A model generated the notes under the pieces. It did no database searches and was not told where the DNA came from. It was given only the letters and a program-made list of their open reading frames with translations. Shown here one piece after another: positions 7,649 through 16,550 of a stretch of 64,000 nt of DNA. Made by a program: the position numbers and the translations under genes. The DNA is from Lachnospiraceae bacterium (GTDB lineage: Bacteria > Bacillota > Clostridia > Lachnospirales > Lachnospiraceae). The stretch spans positions 1 to 64,000 of the forward strand of contig CAJTGB010000008.1 of the NCBI GenBank assembly GCA_910575835.1, given 5' to 3'. How positions within the stretch are numbered: position 1 is the first letter of the stretch; every line of letters starts with the position of its first letter.

Positions 7649-8493
7649 CCCTTTACGCCGCCGGAAGCGAGACCGCTTACCAGGTTCTTCTCAATACCCA
7701 TGAACAGGATTACTACAGGTATGATGGCGAAGAGCGATGCGGCGAACAGATATTGCCACTCGATCATGTTGTAGCCGTTGAAGATGTTGATACCTACCGT
7801 CAGAGGCTCGCGCTCGCTGGTAGAGATCAGACATAACGCAACCGTGTACTCGTTCCATGCATTGATAAAGATGAAGATCAGAGTCGTAACGATACCGGGA
7901 GCCGCTACAGGGAGCAGAACCTTGGTCATACCCTGAATACGGTTGCAGCCGTCGATGGTCGCAGCCTGTTCCATCTCTACGGAGATTCCGATAAATGTTC
8001 CGCGCAGCAGCCAGATCGTAAATGCCTGGTTAAAAGCCGCGTTGATGAAGATCAGACCGATGATGCTGTCTGTCAGGCTTAGGATGGACATTACCTTGTA
8101 TATACCGATCAGCAGTACGACCGGAGCAAACATCTGGGAGACGATAACGAATCCCAGGAAGATGGTCTGTCCCTTGAACTTCATTCTCGCCAGGGCATAA
8201 GCGGCAGGAATACCACAGAGCATAGCGATAATAGTAGAGCCGCCCGCGATCAGAAGGGAGTTGAACAGGTAATTAGCCATAGGCGCCCGATGCCAGATAT
8301 CGAGGAAGTTAGACCAGAGCGACGTGATCGGAAGTATGGTCCCTTCCATGGAGAATATCTCGGCTCTGCTCTTTAATGCGGTACAGAACATGGCAAAGTA
8401 CGGATACAGCGTAATGATACACACTACGAATATCACTGCATAGAGCAGGATTCGTAAGATCACTTTCTTAAGAGAACCAGGTTTTTGTGTCAT
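7645..8493 (-). CDS. Carbohydrate ABC transporter permease, MalG/CUT1 type
   Basis: The start was set at the ATG at 8493 (MTQKPGSLKKV), because AAAGGAG is spaced nine bases from it; this gives 282 aa. It has about six membrane segments and the cytoplasmic EAA loop (EMEQAATIDGCNRIQGMTKV) that docks on the ATPase. It is the inner subunit of a CUT1 sugar importer with the neighbouring permease and binding protein. The start lies one base after the stop of the upstream permease gene, so the two are coupled. The stop codon lies within repeat element B. No ATPase gene is nearby; such importers usually share an MsmK-type ATPase. Confidence 0.9.
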   Translation of the reverse strand: MTQKPGSLKKVILRILLYAVIFVVCIITLYPYFAMFCTALKSRAEIFSMEGTILPITSLWSNFLDIWHRAPMANYLFNSLLIAGGSTIIAMLCGIPAAYALARMKFKGQTIFLGFVIVSQMFAPVVLLIGIYKVMSILSLTDSIIGLIFINAAFNQAFTIWLLRGTFIGISVEMEQAATIDGCNRIQGMTKVLLPVAAPGIVTTLIFIFINAWNEYTVALCLISTSEREPLTVGINIFNGYNMIEWQYLFAASLFAIIPVVILFMGIEKNLVSGLASGGVKG

Positions 8494-8494
8494 A

Positions 8495-9376
8495 TCATTC
8501 ATCTCCTTTCCGCAGGGTATAAACCATGTATACGCTGGCACATATCAGCAGGATCATGAAACCGATCACGGAAACTGCCGCAGCCTGCCCTTGTTTTCCG
8601 TTGTAGAAAGCCAGCTTATAGAGATAGGTAACCAGGGTATCCGTATGGTTGGCAGGATCGCCCTTGGTGATCGTCCAGATGATAGGGAAGGAGTTGAAGA
8701 CATAGATGATGTTCAACACCGTGCTGACTGTCAGGGAGGAGCTTACCAGAGGCATGGTGATTTGGAAAAGCTGCTGCCAGTAATTCGCCCCGTCTACCGT
8801 AGCCGCCTCATAATAGCTTGTATCGATACTCTGCAGACCGGAGAGGACGCAGAAGGTAACGAACGGGATTGTTACAAAGATACCGCAGGCGATCTCCCAT
8901 GTAAAATATGCACCCGCGGTGGGGGTCCAGTTAATGGCTTGGTCTATGATTCCCAGACGGAGAAGCAGGGTATTCAGCGTACCGTAATCGGTGTCGATAA
9001 TGAACTTCCATGCGCTTGCCTGGATAACCAGTGTCGTTGCCCATGGGAAAACCATGATAGCCCGGGCAATCTTGCGTCCGCGGAATTCATTATTCAGCAT
9101 CAGGGCAAGTATGAAGCCCAGTATGGTGGATAATACTACTACCGCGACTGTCCATACGATCGTGTTGCGTAAGACCAGCTTAAAAGCGGAACTGTTCATT
9201 ACCTTAGTGAAGTTAGCGAAACCGGAAAATCCTCGGATGATACCTGCTTTGCTGACTTCGCTCAATGACATCCTGAAAACAAATACGATCGGAACAAGGA
9301 TAAATATAGCCATCAGGATGATACTGGGCAGAATCCAGATATAAGGTTCTGCCTTGCGAAAGGTTTTGTTTTTCAC
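8495..9376 (-). CDS. Carbohydrate ABC transporter permease, MalF/CUT1 type
   Basis: The 293-aa protein has an N-terminal membrane segment (WILPSIILMAIFILVPIVFVF) and five further helices, and an EAA motif (DTSYYEAATVDGANYWQQLF). It forms the transmembrane channel with the following MalG-type subunit. RBS GGAGG precedes the ATG. It lies second in the minus-strand operon binding protein - permease - permease. Two hairpins in the 120-bp gap before it probably reduce its expression relative to the binding protein. Confidence 0.9.
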   Translation of the reverse strand: MKNKTFRKAEPYIWILPSIILMAIFILVPIVFVFRMSLSEVSKAGIIRGFSGFANFTKVMNSSAFKLVLRNTIVWTVAVVVLSTILGFILALMLNNEFRGRKIARAIMVFPWATTLVIQASAWKFIIDTDYGTLNTLLLRLGIIDQAINWTPTAGAYFTWEIACGIFVTIPFVTFCVLSGLQSIDTSYYEAATVDGANYWQQLFQITMPLVSSSLTVSTVLNIIYVFNSFPIIWTITKGDPANHTDTLVTYLYKLAFYNGKQGQAAAVSVIGFMILLICASVYMVYTLRKGDE

Positions 9377-9420
9377 GGAGACACCTCCTTAATTGTTTTC
9401 TAATGATTAATTAAAGTTGA

Positions 9421-9446
9421 GTACCCCGCAGCAAGCTGCGGGGTAC
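9421..9446. terminator. Perfect intercistronic hairpin
   Basis: GTACCCCGCAGC-AA-GCTGCGGGGTAC is a perfect 12-bp stem between the binding-protein and first permease genes. It lacks a T run, so it is more likely an mRNA-stabilising or partial-termination hairpin than a full terminator. Confidence 0.6.
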
Positions 9447-9452
9447 TAAGAT

Positions 9453-9488
9453 TGAAAAATGGGTCAGACCATGACAGTCTGGCCCATT
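9453..9488 (-). terminator. Partial intrinsic terminator after the binding-protein gene
   Basis: On the minus strand AATGGGCCAGAC pairs with GTCTGACCCATT (one G-T pair) and is followed by TTTTT. It starts nine bases after the binding-protein stop codon. Together with the next hairpin it explains the high binding protein to permease ratio usual for such importers. Confidence 0.65.
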
Positions 9489-9496
9489 ATAAGATC

Positions 9497-10771
9497 TTAT
9501 TCTGCAATTTCAGCCTGAAGCTCATCTAACAGTTCTTTTACATTACCCCCGAGCAATGCCTGCTGTTCTACGTCGATAACGCCCTGCTTAACATCATCCC
9601 ATTCAGTCTTAGCTGTAGGATAGAAGTTACAGCTTCCTACGATATCAACCCAGCTTGCCATACTCTCGTCTTCCTTTGCAAGAATCTCTCCGCCGGTAGA
9701 TGTAGCTGGCAGGAAACCTTCCATTAATACCCACTCAGAGTAACGGGCATCCTCATAGAAGAAATCGAAGAATGTCTTAATTGCATCAAGCTCTGCATCA
9801 GAGTATTCGTTGTCGAAGCACATAAAACGGTCCATAACACCTGCGGAAACAGAATCATTGCCGCCGTTCGTAGGAATCGGTGCTACCTCGTAATTGATGG
9901 AATATCCGCCGTCGGCAATATATGTAGGAATGCTGTTAGGCCCGATCATCATAGCTACCTGACCTGCTCCAAACATATCCTGAAGATCATAACGGGTGTC
10001 GTTGGAAGGATCGCTGTTGGTGTAACCGTCGTTTACAAGACCGATCGCATACTCAATAGCTTCTACGTTCTCGTCGCTATTGAGAGTCCAGTTGCCGTCC
10101 TCATCTACAAAACCGCCGCCGTTGTTCCAGGTGTAGTAAGCGAATGCTGCCTGGCCTTCGTCGGTAGTCATATCAATGCCCCATGGATAGATCTTGGAAT
10201 CATGCTCCTTGATGGCCTTGCAGGCTGCGGTCAGCTCATCCCATGTTGTAGGAACTTCTACGTTAGCAGCTTTTAAGATATCGGCATTGTAGTACATTGC
10301 ACGTGCGGAAGCCAAGTCCGGGATTGCCCAGATCGTTCCGTCTACATTAGACTGCTCTAAGAATGCCGGATACATCTTGTCGTAGGTCTCCTTAGATACA
10401 AAATCTTCGGCAGGAAGCAGAAGATCGTCCGCCTGATAGTTGGCAAATACGTCGATGTTCAGAATATCGGGAGCATCGTTGTTGGAAATACGTGTATTTA
10501 CTACGGTGTAAATATCATTCCAGGATTCAACTTCAACTGTCAGATCGATGTCGGGATATTCTGTCGTAAATTCCTTAACAAAATCTTCCCACCATGTCTT
10601 GGTGTTCTGACCGTACTGAGCGGCGATGACGTTGATCGCAACCTTTCCATCGGATCCCCCTTCATCCTTGGACTCAGACCCGCCGTCTGATGATCCGCCG
10701 CTGTTGCTGCTGCATGCGGCTAATCCGCATACCATGGAAACGGTCAGAAACAATGCTGCAAACTTTTTCAT
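9497..10771 (-). CDS. Extracellular solute-binding lipoprotein of a CUT1 sugar importer
   Basis: The 424-aa protein has a lipoprotein signal peptide with the lipobox GLAAC (lipidated C20) followed by a Ser/Gly/Asp-rich linker. The mature part reads as a family 1 solute-binding protein (NVIAAQYGQNTKTWWEDFVKE near its start). It should sit on the outer face of the membrane and deliver an oligosaccharide to the two permeases encoded next. A role in xylo-oligosaccharide uptake is inferred from the nearby GH120 xylosidase and the shared GTGCAAA boxes. RBS AGGAGG precedes the ATG. Confidence 0.9.
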   Translation of the reverse strand: MKKFAALFLTVSMVCGLAACSSNSGGSSDGGSESKDEGGSDGKVAINVIAAQYGQNTKTWWEDFVKEFTTEYPDIDLTVEVESWNDIYTVVNTRISNNDAPDILNIDVFANYQADDLLLPAEDFVSKETYDKMYPAFLEQSNVDGTIWAIPDLASARAMYYNADILKAANVEVPTTWDELTAACKAIKEHDSKIYPWGIDMTTDEGQAAFAYYTWNNGGGFVDEDGNWTLNSDENVEAIEYAIGLVNDGYTNSDPSNDTRYDLQDMFGAGQVAMMIGPNSIPTYIADGGYSINYEVAPIPTNGGNDSVSAGVMDRFMCFDNEYSDAELDAIKTFFDFFYEDARYSEWVLMEGFLPATSTGGEILAKEDESMASWVDIVGSCNFYPTAKTEWDDVKQGVIDVEQQALLGGNVKELLDELQAEIAE

Positions 10772-10828
10772 AACTTAAAAACCTCCTTTTATTGAACTCT
10801 GTCTTACAGAGCAGTGTTGTTAGTTTGG

Positions 10829-10857
10829 AGTATATCATGAGCAATTTCGTCCGTCAA
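10829..10857 (-). promoter_or_regulatory. Sigma-A promoter of the sugar importer operon
   Basis: On the minus strand -35 TTGACG (10857-10852) and -10 TATACT (10834-10829) are separated by 17 bases. The start of transcription would lie about 50 bases before the binding-protein ATG. Confidence 0.6.
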
Positions 10858-10941
10858 TATGAACATAAGGAAAAAGAATGTCAAAAATGCAATTATGCAA
10901 AATGACGGTTAAAAAAGCCCGCAAATTCGCGGTTTCTGGCG

Positions 10942-10974
10942 TTTTGCACAATAATATTATTTTTTTGCACAATA
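10942..10974 (-). promoter_or_regulatory. Paired GTGCAAA boxes upstream of the sugar importer
   Basis: TATTGTGCAAAA occurs twice on the minus strand (10974-10963 and 10953-10942), 21 bp apart, matching the ATTAGTGCAAA pair before the GH120 gene. The boxes are about 85-120 bp upstream of the promoter at 10829-10857. The remainder of the 10772-11132 gap has no gene; a TGCATAATTGCA sequence near 10890 may be another half-site. Confidence 0.5.
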
Positions 10975-11132
10975 GGATAGGCGATTTGGCGGTGGGATAA
11001 AAAGTTCTGTCAAAGCTGTGATAATCGTGTACATTTTCCCGATCTTATATTATAATAAGCAGGGAAGTATGTTATAATTTAGAACTCAGACGATTGACCA
11101 TACAGAATCATAAGGGGGAAGACAGAGCGATT

Positions 11133-12467
11133 ATGGGGGAGAAGATCATTGTCAGGTTATTGGGAGTCCTGTGCCTGTTTATGCTCGCGGGGAGTGTGAG
11201 CCATGCAGAGGTTACGGGAGATGAAGCTTTTGCTGATTTGAATTGGGAATTGCTTTTTGAGGATGAGGTCGCGGGAGATGTACAGTCTATATGCGCGACA
11301 GAAGATTATATCATTACGATCGATAATGTATCGGACAGTCCGTCGGACAATGATATTGTGTCGGCGTATTACCGGAATGATGTAGATGAGTACGGGAATC
11401 CGGTGGAGCGTTACTCGCTTGCGAAGAGAGTCGCCGATACTTGCTGGGAGCATGGGAACGGAATGACATATAATCCGAATACACATGAGATCTACGTTGC
11501 GTTATATACGAATGCTATACCGGAGAACAGGGGATGTATCTACGTGATGGATCCGGATACGCTTACATATAAGAGGACCATTAAGGTCAGTGACGATTAT
11601 AATCTGCTTGGGATCGGTTATAAGGAAGATACGAACCAGTACGTGATCCAGACGAACGCGGAGGGCGGATACAGCTTTAAGATATTGGATGAGAATTTTC
11701 AGCTTGCGGAGGATCTGGGAGAATACGGAGAATCCGGTAAGGGTTATAATTTCCAAGATCTGGCGGTGACAGGGGATTATATCCTGAATTTTCCATTGAC
11801 ACTGAATCTCGGGATCGGGGATTATCTCCATGTATATTCTATGTCCAGAAGAGAGCTGGTTGCGGCTCCGCAGATAGATTTTCGATTTGAGAACGTGGTG
11901 ATGGACGAGCCGGAGTCTCTGTGCGAGACAGAGCCGGGGATATTTCTTGCGGCGGTCAATGCAGAAGGGGCGGACGGCGTGAAGAAGATCCGTTTCTATC
12001 AGACAGAGCTGCCTTATTATCTGTATGTCAATGTGACATACAATGACAAGAAGATGACGAGGCAGAGGGTCTCAAGAGGAGAAGACCTGACGATAGACTG
12101 TACGCCGTGGGAAGGATACGAGCTTACACATCTTACTGTGAACGGGATGGATCTGCTGGAATCCGGGAACGCACAGGACTACGAAGGAGAATATCTTCTT
12201 CAGAACATCAGAGAAGATAAGAATATAGAGATTCGTTTTGAGGAACCGAAGGCTTCCGGGGAGATGCCTGAGGACGGCGAAGATATTCCGATAGAGAAGA
12301 ACAGCGTATTATCTATCAAGTGGACGGCCGGCCTGGTATGTACCGTTTGCGCCGGAGGCATTATGATCATAGTATATCTGTATTATATGCATGTGAGAGC
12401 GGAACGGAGAAGGAAGGCGCTGCGTGCGAAGAAGCACAGGGGCCAGTATACGATGAAGGTAAGATAA
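11133..12467 (+). CDS. Secreted protein with beta-propeller-like part and C-terminal membrane anchor
   Basis: The start at the ATG at 11133 gives 444 aa with a signal peptide (LLGVLCLFMLAGSVSHAE); an upstream TTG frame is less likely. Residues about 25-300 contain repeated short blocks such as NPNTHEIYVALY and DPDTLTYKRTI, suggestive of a beta-propeller. Next comes an InlB_B/Listeria-Bacteroides-repeat-like segment (YNDKKMTRQRVSRGEDLTI). A membrane helix (LVCTVCAGGIMIIVYLYYM) and a basic tail end it. The bulk should face outside. It is followed by an ABC ATPase and FtsX permease and may be their partner. Function is not known. Confidence 0.65.
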   Translation: MGEKIIVRLLGVLCLFMLAGSVSHAEVTGDEAFADLNWELLFEDEVAGDVQSICATEDYIITIDNVSDSPSDNDIVSAYYRNDVDEYGNPVERYSLAKRVADTCWEHGNGMTYNPNTHEIYVALYTNAIPENRGCIYVMDPDTLTYKRTIKVSDDYNLLGIGYKEDTNQYVIQTNAEGGYSFKILDENFQLAEDLGEYGESGKGYNFQDLAVTGDYILNFPLTLNLGIGDYLHVYSMSRRELVAAPQIDFRFENVVMDEPESLCETEPGIFLAAVNAEGADGVKKIRFYQTELPYYLYVNVTYNDKKMTRQRVSRGEDLTIDCTPWEGYELTHLTVNGMDLLESGNAQDYEGEYLLQNIREDKNIEIRFEEPKASGEMPEDGEDIPIEKNSVLSIKWTAGLVCTVCAGGIMIIVYLYYMHVRAERRRKALRAKKHRGQYTMKVR

Positions 12468-12490
12468 AAGTGACGGATCTCTCACTGAAA

Positions 12491-12533
12491 AGTCACCAAA
12501 ATGTAAGTTTAAAACTCTATGATATGGGTATAT
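12491..12533 (+). promoter_or_regulatory. Weak BceR-like box before the ABC ATPase gene
   Basis: AGTCACCAAAATGTAAG (12491-12507) resembles TNACA-N4-TGTAA with one mismatch in the left arm. A TATGAT -10 candidate (12528-12533) follows after 20 bases. The site is weaker than those at 6034 and 38499, and I give it only as a possibility. Confidence 0.25.
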
Positions 12534-12554
12534 TCAGAAAAGGAGGCTCATATC

Positions 12555-13244
12555 ATGGAGTTTTTAAAAATTGCGGACCTTTATAAGGTATACGGTGAAG
12601 ATGAAAGCCAGATCACCGCGTTAGCCGGAGTTTCACTTAGCATTGAGAAGGGAGAGTTCACGGCGGTTATCGGATCGTCCGGTTCCGGGAAGTCTACGCT
12701 GCTTCACGCAATCGCCGGAGTGGATGTGCCTACTGGCGGGAAGATCTATCTGAACGGACAGGACGTATATGCCCAGAGCAATGAGAAGCTGGCCATTTTC
12801 CGCAGGCGTCAGGTAGGGCTGATCTATCAGTTCCACAATCTGATCCCGACCCTTAACGTAGTAGAGAACATTACGCTTCCGGTACTGATGGATAAGCGGA
12901 AGGTTAATAAGCAGCGGCTTAACGATCTCCTGGAGCTGCTTGGGCTTGAAGAACGCCAAACGCATCTTCCGAATCAACTGTCCGGCGGACAGCAGCAGCG
13001 TGTGGCGATCGGGCGCGCGCTGATGAACGCCCCTCAGGTGATGCTGGCGGATGAACCGACCGGAAGCCTGGACAGCCAGAACGGCCATGAGATCGTTAAG
13101 CTTCTGAAGCAGAGCAACAGGGAGTACGGGCAGACCTTGATTATTGTCACCCATGACAATAATATTGCCTTGCAGGCAGACCGGATCATCCGTATATCGG
13201 ACGGAAAGATTACACGGGATGAAAGGCAGGTGCAAAGGTCATGA
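12555..13244 (+). CDS. ABC transporter ATPase, MacB/LolD-like
   Basis: The start was set at the ATG at 12555 behind AGGAGG; 229 aa. It has Walker A GSSGSGKST, the Q-loop (YQFHNLIPTL), signature [15 protein letters not shown], Walker B VMLADEPTGSLD and a switch His (IIVTHDN). It powers the FtsX-type permease whose start overlaps its stop by four bases (ATGA). Such type VII pairs export peptides or lipids or act in resistance and signalling rather than import. Confidence 0.9.
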   Translation: MEFLKIADLYKVYGEDESQITALAGVSLSIEKGEFTAVIGSSGSGKSTLLHAIAGVDVPTGGKIYLNGQDVYAQSNEKLAIFRRRQVGLIYQFHNLIPTLNVVENITLPVLMDKRKVNKQRLNDLLELLGLEERQTHLPNQLSGGQQQRVAIGRALMNAPQVMLADEPTGSLDSQNGHEIVKLLKQSNREYGQTLIIVTHDNNIALQADRIIRISDGKITRDERQVQRS

Positions 13245-15832
13245 ATATTTTCAATAAGATTGCCCTGCAGGGATTGAAAAAGAACCGCACCCGGACGATC
13301 GTGACGGTTATCGGAGTGATCCTGTCGTCCCTTATGATCACAGGAGTCACGACCTTTGGCGTCTCGCTGCTGGACTATATGGCAAAAGGCGCGCTGTTAA
13401 GATACGGGAACTGGTATGCTGCGTTTTTGGATGCGGACGCCACCTTTGCGCAGGAGCGTATGCGGGATAAGGAGGTAAGCGGTACGGCCTCTTTTGAAAA
13501 TATCGGTTATGCGGCCCTTGACGGCGGCCAAAATCCGAATAAACCTTATATATTTGTGGCCGGATTCGGGCAGGATGCGTTCGATCTCCTTCCGGTCTCC
13601 ATCTTGTCAGGAAGATATCCCGAGAACGGTGCGGAGATTATGATCTCTGCGAAGCTTGCGGCTGACGGCGGCATTTCCTGTCAGGTAGGAGATACGATCG
13701 TGCTGTCTGTGGGAAGCCGCATGAAGGACGGCGAGGAGCTGACCCAGATCACGCCGTATACGGCCGGAGAAGAAGAACTGATACCAAGGGAACAGAAGTC
13801 CTACACAGTAGTAGGTATCTGCCGAACGCCGGTATTTGAGCCGGAAGAGGCGCCGGGATATACGCTGATCACCAGGAGCGACGGGGCAGAACAGTCCGCT
13901 GCCCAAAGTCTGTTTGTTACTCTGAAAACGCCCGGAAAGGTTTACTCTTACGCAGATAAGGTTAAGGGCGGCCATGCCTGTATGCTGAATTATGATGTGC
14001 TTCGTATCATGGGGATCTCAGACCATCCGGCGGATAGAGTGTTCATGGCATTCCTGTATTCCTTCGGCGGAATTGTGCTTGCCATCATCATGACCGGTTC
14101 TGTTTTTCTGATCTATAATTCCTTCAGTATATCGCTGAGCGAGCGTATCCGGGAGATCGGAGTGCTGGCCTCTGTGGGAGCTACTGCGAAGCAGCTGCGC
14201 AATTCCGTTCTTTTTGAAGGAGTCTGTATCGGCGCTGCGGGGATTCCGATCGGTATACTGGCAGGACTTGGAAGCATGAGCCTGATACTCTCAGCTGTTT
14301 CGGATAATTTTGGAGCGATTCTCTTCGAAGGAATCTCCATAGATATGAAAGTGTCTGCTTTGGCGGTCTTCGGTGCGGCGATCGTCAGTATGGTTACGGT
14401 TCTGATATCCGCCTGGCTGCCGGCGAAAAAGGCGGTGAACCTGCCGGTGATGGAGTGTATCAGGCAGACCAATGAGATCAAAGTAAGGCTTGGGGATATG
14501 GAGATATCACGGCGGCAGAAGCGGATGTATGGTCTGGAGGGAGTACTTGCCCTTAAGAATTTTAAGAGGAATAAGAAACGTTACCGCAGCGTTGTGCTGT
14601 CATTGGTATTAAGCATTGTGCTGTCTGTAGCTGCCGATGCGCTGATCGCTTCTATGCGGCAGACGGCAGGAAGATATAAAACCGTCTGTGATTATGATAT
14701 TGGATTCGGAACGAAGGAGATGGGGGACGCTGAGCTGCTCAGCCTTTACGATAAGCTTAAGAATGTACACGGTGTTCAGGAGAGTTCCTGCCGGGCCGTG
14801 ATCCCGTTCTCCTGCACGGTTCTGGCAGACAGGCTTACGGATGATTATTGGCAGGCGGCGGGAGGATATTCTGCCGAAGCGGCTGCGGACCTTCCAGCAA
14901 AGGTACATTTCTTTGACGATGCTTTTTACCGGAAGCTGGTTCGGAAGCTGGGTCTTTCGGAGGAAGAATATACCGGGCAGAACGGGAAATTGCCTGCCGT
15001 TGCCAAGATCAGCGATGACAGTGCCGAAGTTAAAGGTGCCGAAGACTTAAAGGATATGTTCCGGGAGAATTGCATAGAGCTTGCCGTAAGACCTTGTCTG
15101 ACTGACGAGACGCAGGTCTGGCAAGGGCGGGATGTGACTATAACCGCTGTGGAGTTCACACCTCCGGATATTCCGCCGCTTATGGATTCTGCTGAAACGG
15201 AAGCTTTGCCGTACACCTTCGAGATCCTTGCGCCCTGGTCGCTGAAAGAGACGCTTGCACCGTCAGGTCTCCCGATAGATCTGGAGGTCAAGGGACTGTG
15301 CTTTAATGCCGGAAAAGCGTCTCAGGTTACGGATAAAATGAGGGATATCATTACGGCAGAAGGGATCACGTCACCGTATACTCTGTTGAATGGGACGGAA
15401 GCCTTTGAGCAATTTCGGAATTATATATTTATTGCCAATGTATTTGCATATATATTTATTGCATTGATCGCACTGATCGCGGCTGCTAATGTGTTCAACA
15501 CCATTTCGACCAATATCAGGCTTCGGAGGCGGGAGCTTGCCATGCTGCGTTCCGTGGGAATGTCCGATAAGGATTTTAACAAGATGATGTGCTTCGAGTG
15601 TATGTTCTACGGCACGAAGGCGCTGCTGATCGGAGTTCCGCTGTCACTGCTGTGTTCTGTGTTGATCGTAAGGGTCATGTCGGCGGAGGAAGCGGGATTC
15701 GCATTACCCTGGGCGGGTCTTTTGATCAGCGCGGCAGGTGTATTTTTGGTGATATTTGTAACGATGATGTATGCGGTAAGCAAGATAAAGAAGGACAATA
15801 TCATTGACGCGCTGCGAAATGATATGACTTGA
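13241..15832 (+). CDS. FtsX/MacB-type ABC transporter permease (863 aa)
   Basis: An N-terminal helix and a large extracellular region (about 45-265) precede a three-helix FtsX domain (SFGGIVLAIIMTGSVFLIYN ... LGSMSLILSAV). A second extracellular region and a second FtsX domain (FAYIFIALIALIAAANVFNT ... LLISAAGVFLVIFVTMMYAV) follow. This duplicated layout is common in Firmicute FtsX-type permeases. Coupled to the ATPase by ATGA overlap; a terminator follows. Unlike the later cassettes it has no local two-component system. The substrate is unknown. Confidence 0.88.
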   Translation: MNIFNKIALQGLKKNRTRTIVTVIGVILSSLMITGVTTFGVSLLDYMAKGALLRYGNWYAAFLDADATFAQERMRDKEVSGTASFENIGYAALDGGQNPNKPYIFVAGFGQDAFDLLPVSILSGRYPENGAEIMISAKLAADGGISCQVGDTIVLSVGSRMKDGEELTQITPYTAGEEELIPREQKSYTVVGICRTPVFEPEEAPGYTLITRSDGAEQSAAQSLFVTLKTPGKVYSYADKVKGGHACMLNYDVLRIMGISDHPADRVFMAFLYSFGGIVLAIIMTGSVFLIYNSFSISLSERIREIGVLASVGATAKQLRNSVLFEGVCIGAAGIPIGILAGLGSMSLILSAVSDNFGAILFEGISIDMKVSALAVFGAAIVSMVTVLISAWLPAKKAVNLPVMECIRQTNEIKVRLGDMEISRRQKRMYGLEGVLALKNFKRNKKRYRSVVLSLVLSIVLSVAADALIASMRQTAGRYKTVCDYDIGFGTKEMGDAELLSLYDKLKNVHGVQESSCRAVIPFSCTVLADRLTDDYWQAAGGYSAEAAADLPAKVHFFDDAFYRKLVRKLGLSEEEYTGQNGKLPAVAKISDDSAEVKGAEDLKDMFRENCIELAVRPCLTDETQVWQGRDVTITAVEFTPPDIPPLMDSAETEALPYTFEILAPWSLKETLAPSGLPIDLEVKGLCFNAGKASQVTDKMRDIITAEGITSPYTLLNGTEAFEQFRNYIFIANVFAYIFIALIALIAAANVFNTISTNIRLRRRELAMLRSVGMSDKDFNKMMCFECMFYGTKALLIGVPLSLLCSVLIVRVMSAEEAGFALPWAGLLISAAGVFLVIFVTMMYAVSKIKKDNIIDALRNDMT

Positions 15833-15848
15833 TATCCGCAGACAACGG

Positions 15849-15885
15849 GCCGGGCGGGCGTATTTGCATGTTCGCCTGGCTTTTT
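15849..15885 (+). terminator. Intrinsic terminator after the ABC permease
   Basis: GCCGGGCGGGC pairs with GTTCGCCTGGC (with G-T pairs) and is followed by TTTTT. It starts 17 bases after the stop codon at 15832. Confidence 0.75.
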
Positions 15886-15955
15886 GCCGCGGGTTTGGAG
15901 TGAAGTTTCGGTTATAAAATGTCGAAAAATATCGATATATGTAGAGTGTATTTTC

Positions 15956-15985
15956 TTGACAGTCATGGTGTTGGAATTTTAATAT
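15956..15985 (+). promoter_or_regulatory. Sigma-A promoter of the small gene at 16036
   Basis: -35 TTGACA (15956-15961) and -10 TAATAT (15980-15985) are 18 bases apart, about 50 bases before the ATG at 16036. Confidence 0.55.
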
Positions 15986-16035
15986 AGAATTGTAAGTTAT
16001 AAAAAGTATGTCATGAGAACAAAGGAGGAAATCAC

Positions 16036-16377
16036 ATGGAACAAATCTTGAAAAAAATGAAAGACATGGGTATGGGGGGATTCATGGATAAAAGCCGGCA
16101 GGAACTTTGCATGTTTGATACGACGTATTTGCGTGACAATGAGGCTGAGAAAGAGCTCGAGGAGAGGTACATAGAATTGGACCTTACAAGACATCAGAGG
16201 ATGCTGGTTAATGATTATGTTGCATGTATGGAGACAACGCGGAAAAGGTATGCGGATATCTCTTATGCGGCCGGTGTTAAGGATTCCATTATGATGCTGA
16301 TCAGATTGGGGGCATTAAAGGAGATCAGAGTATCTGAAGATACAGAGGTTAATTTTTTAAGATTGTATAATATCTAA
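16036..16377 (+). CDS. Conserved-looking small cytoplasmic protein, possibly DUF6809-like (113 aa)
   Basis: A perfect AGGAGG lies eight bases before the ATG, and the gene has its own promoter and a hairpin after it, so it is very likely real. The sequence is helical and charged (LEERYIELDLTRHQRMLVND), ending in a segment GVKDSIMMLIRLGAL that resembles the C-terminal part of DUF6809 proteins. There is no signal peptide or catalytic motif. Function unknown; the DUF assignment is tentative. Confidence 0.65.
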   Translation: MEQILKKMKDMGMGGFMDKSRQELCMFDTTYLRDNEAEKELEERYIELDLTRHQRMLVNDYVACMETTRKRYADISYAAGVKDSIMMLIRLGALKEIRVSEDTEVNFLRLYNI

Positions 16378-16383
16378 CAGGTT

Positions 16384-16418
16384 ATCAGTAAGGCTTTTGG
16401 AGAGCAGGCCTTACTGAT
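16384..16418 (+). terminator. Perfect 11-bp hairpin after the small gene
   Basis: ATCAGTAAGGC pairs exactly with GCCTTACTGAT around a 13-base loop, seven bases after the stop codon. No T run follows, so termination would be weak. Nothing else is visible up to 16550. Confidence 0.5.
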
Positions 16419-16550
16419 GTGTAAACGAATCCCGTCTTTTACGGCATCTTCTGTTTGCCGGTCGTGGGACGAAGCCGTTCGCTGTAGGCTGAGTCGATCT
16501 TGTCTTGTTGCAGAAATCCCTCTTGATAATATAGTTGTGTATTGAAGCGG

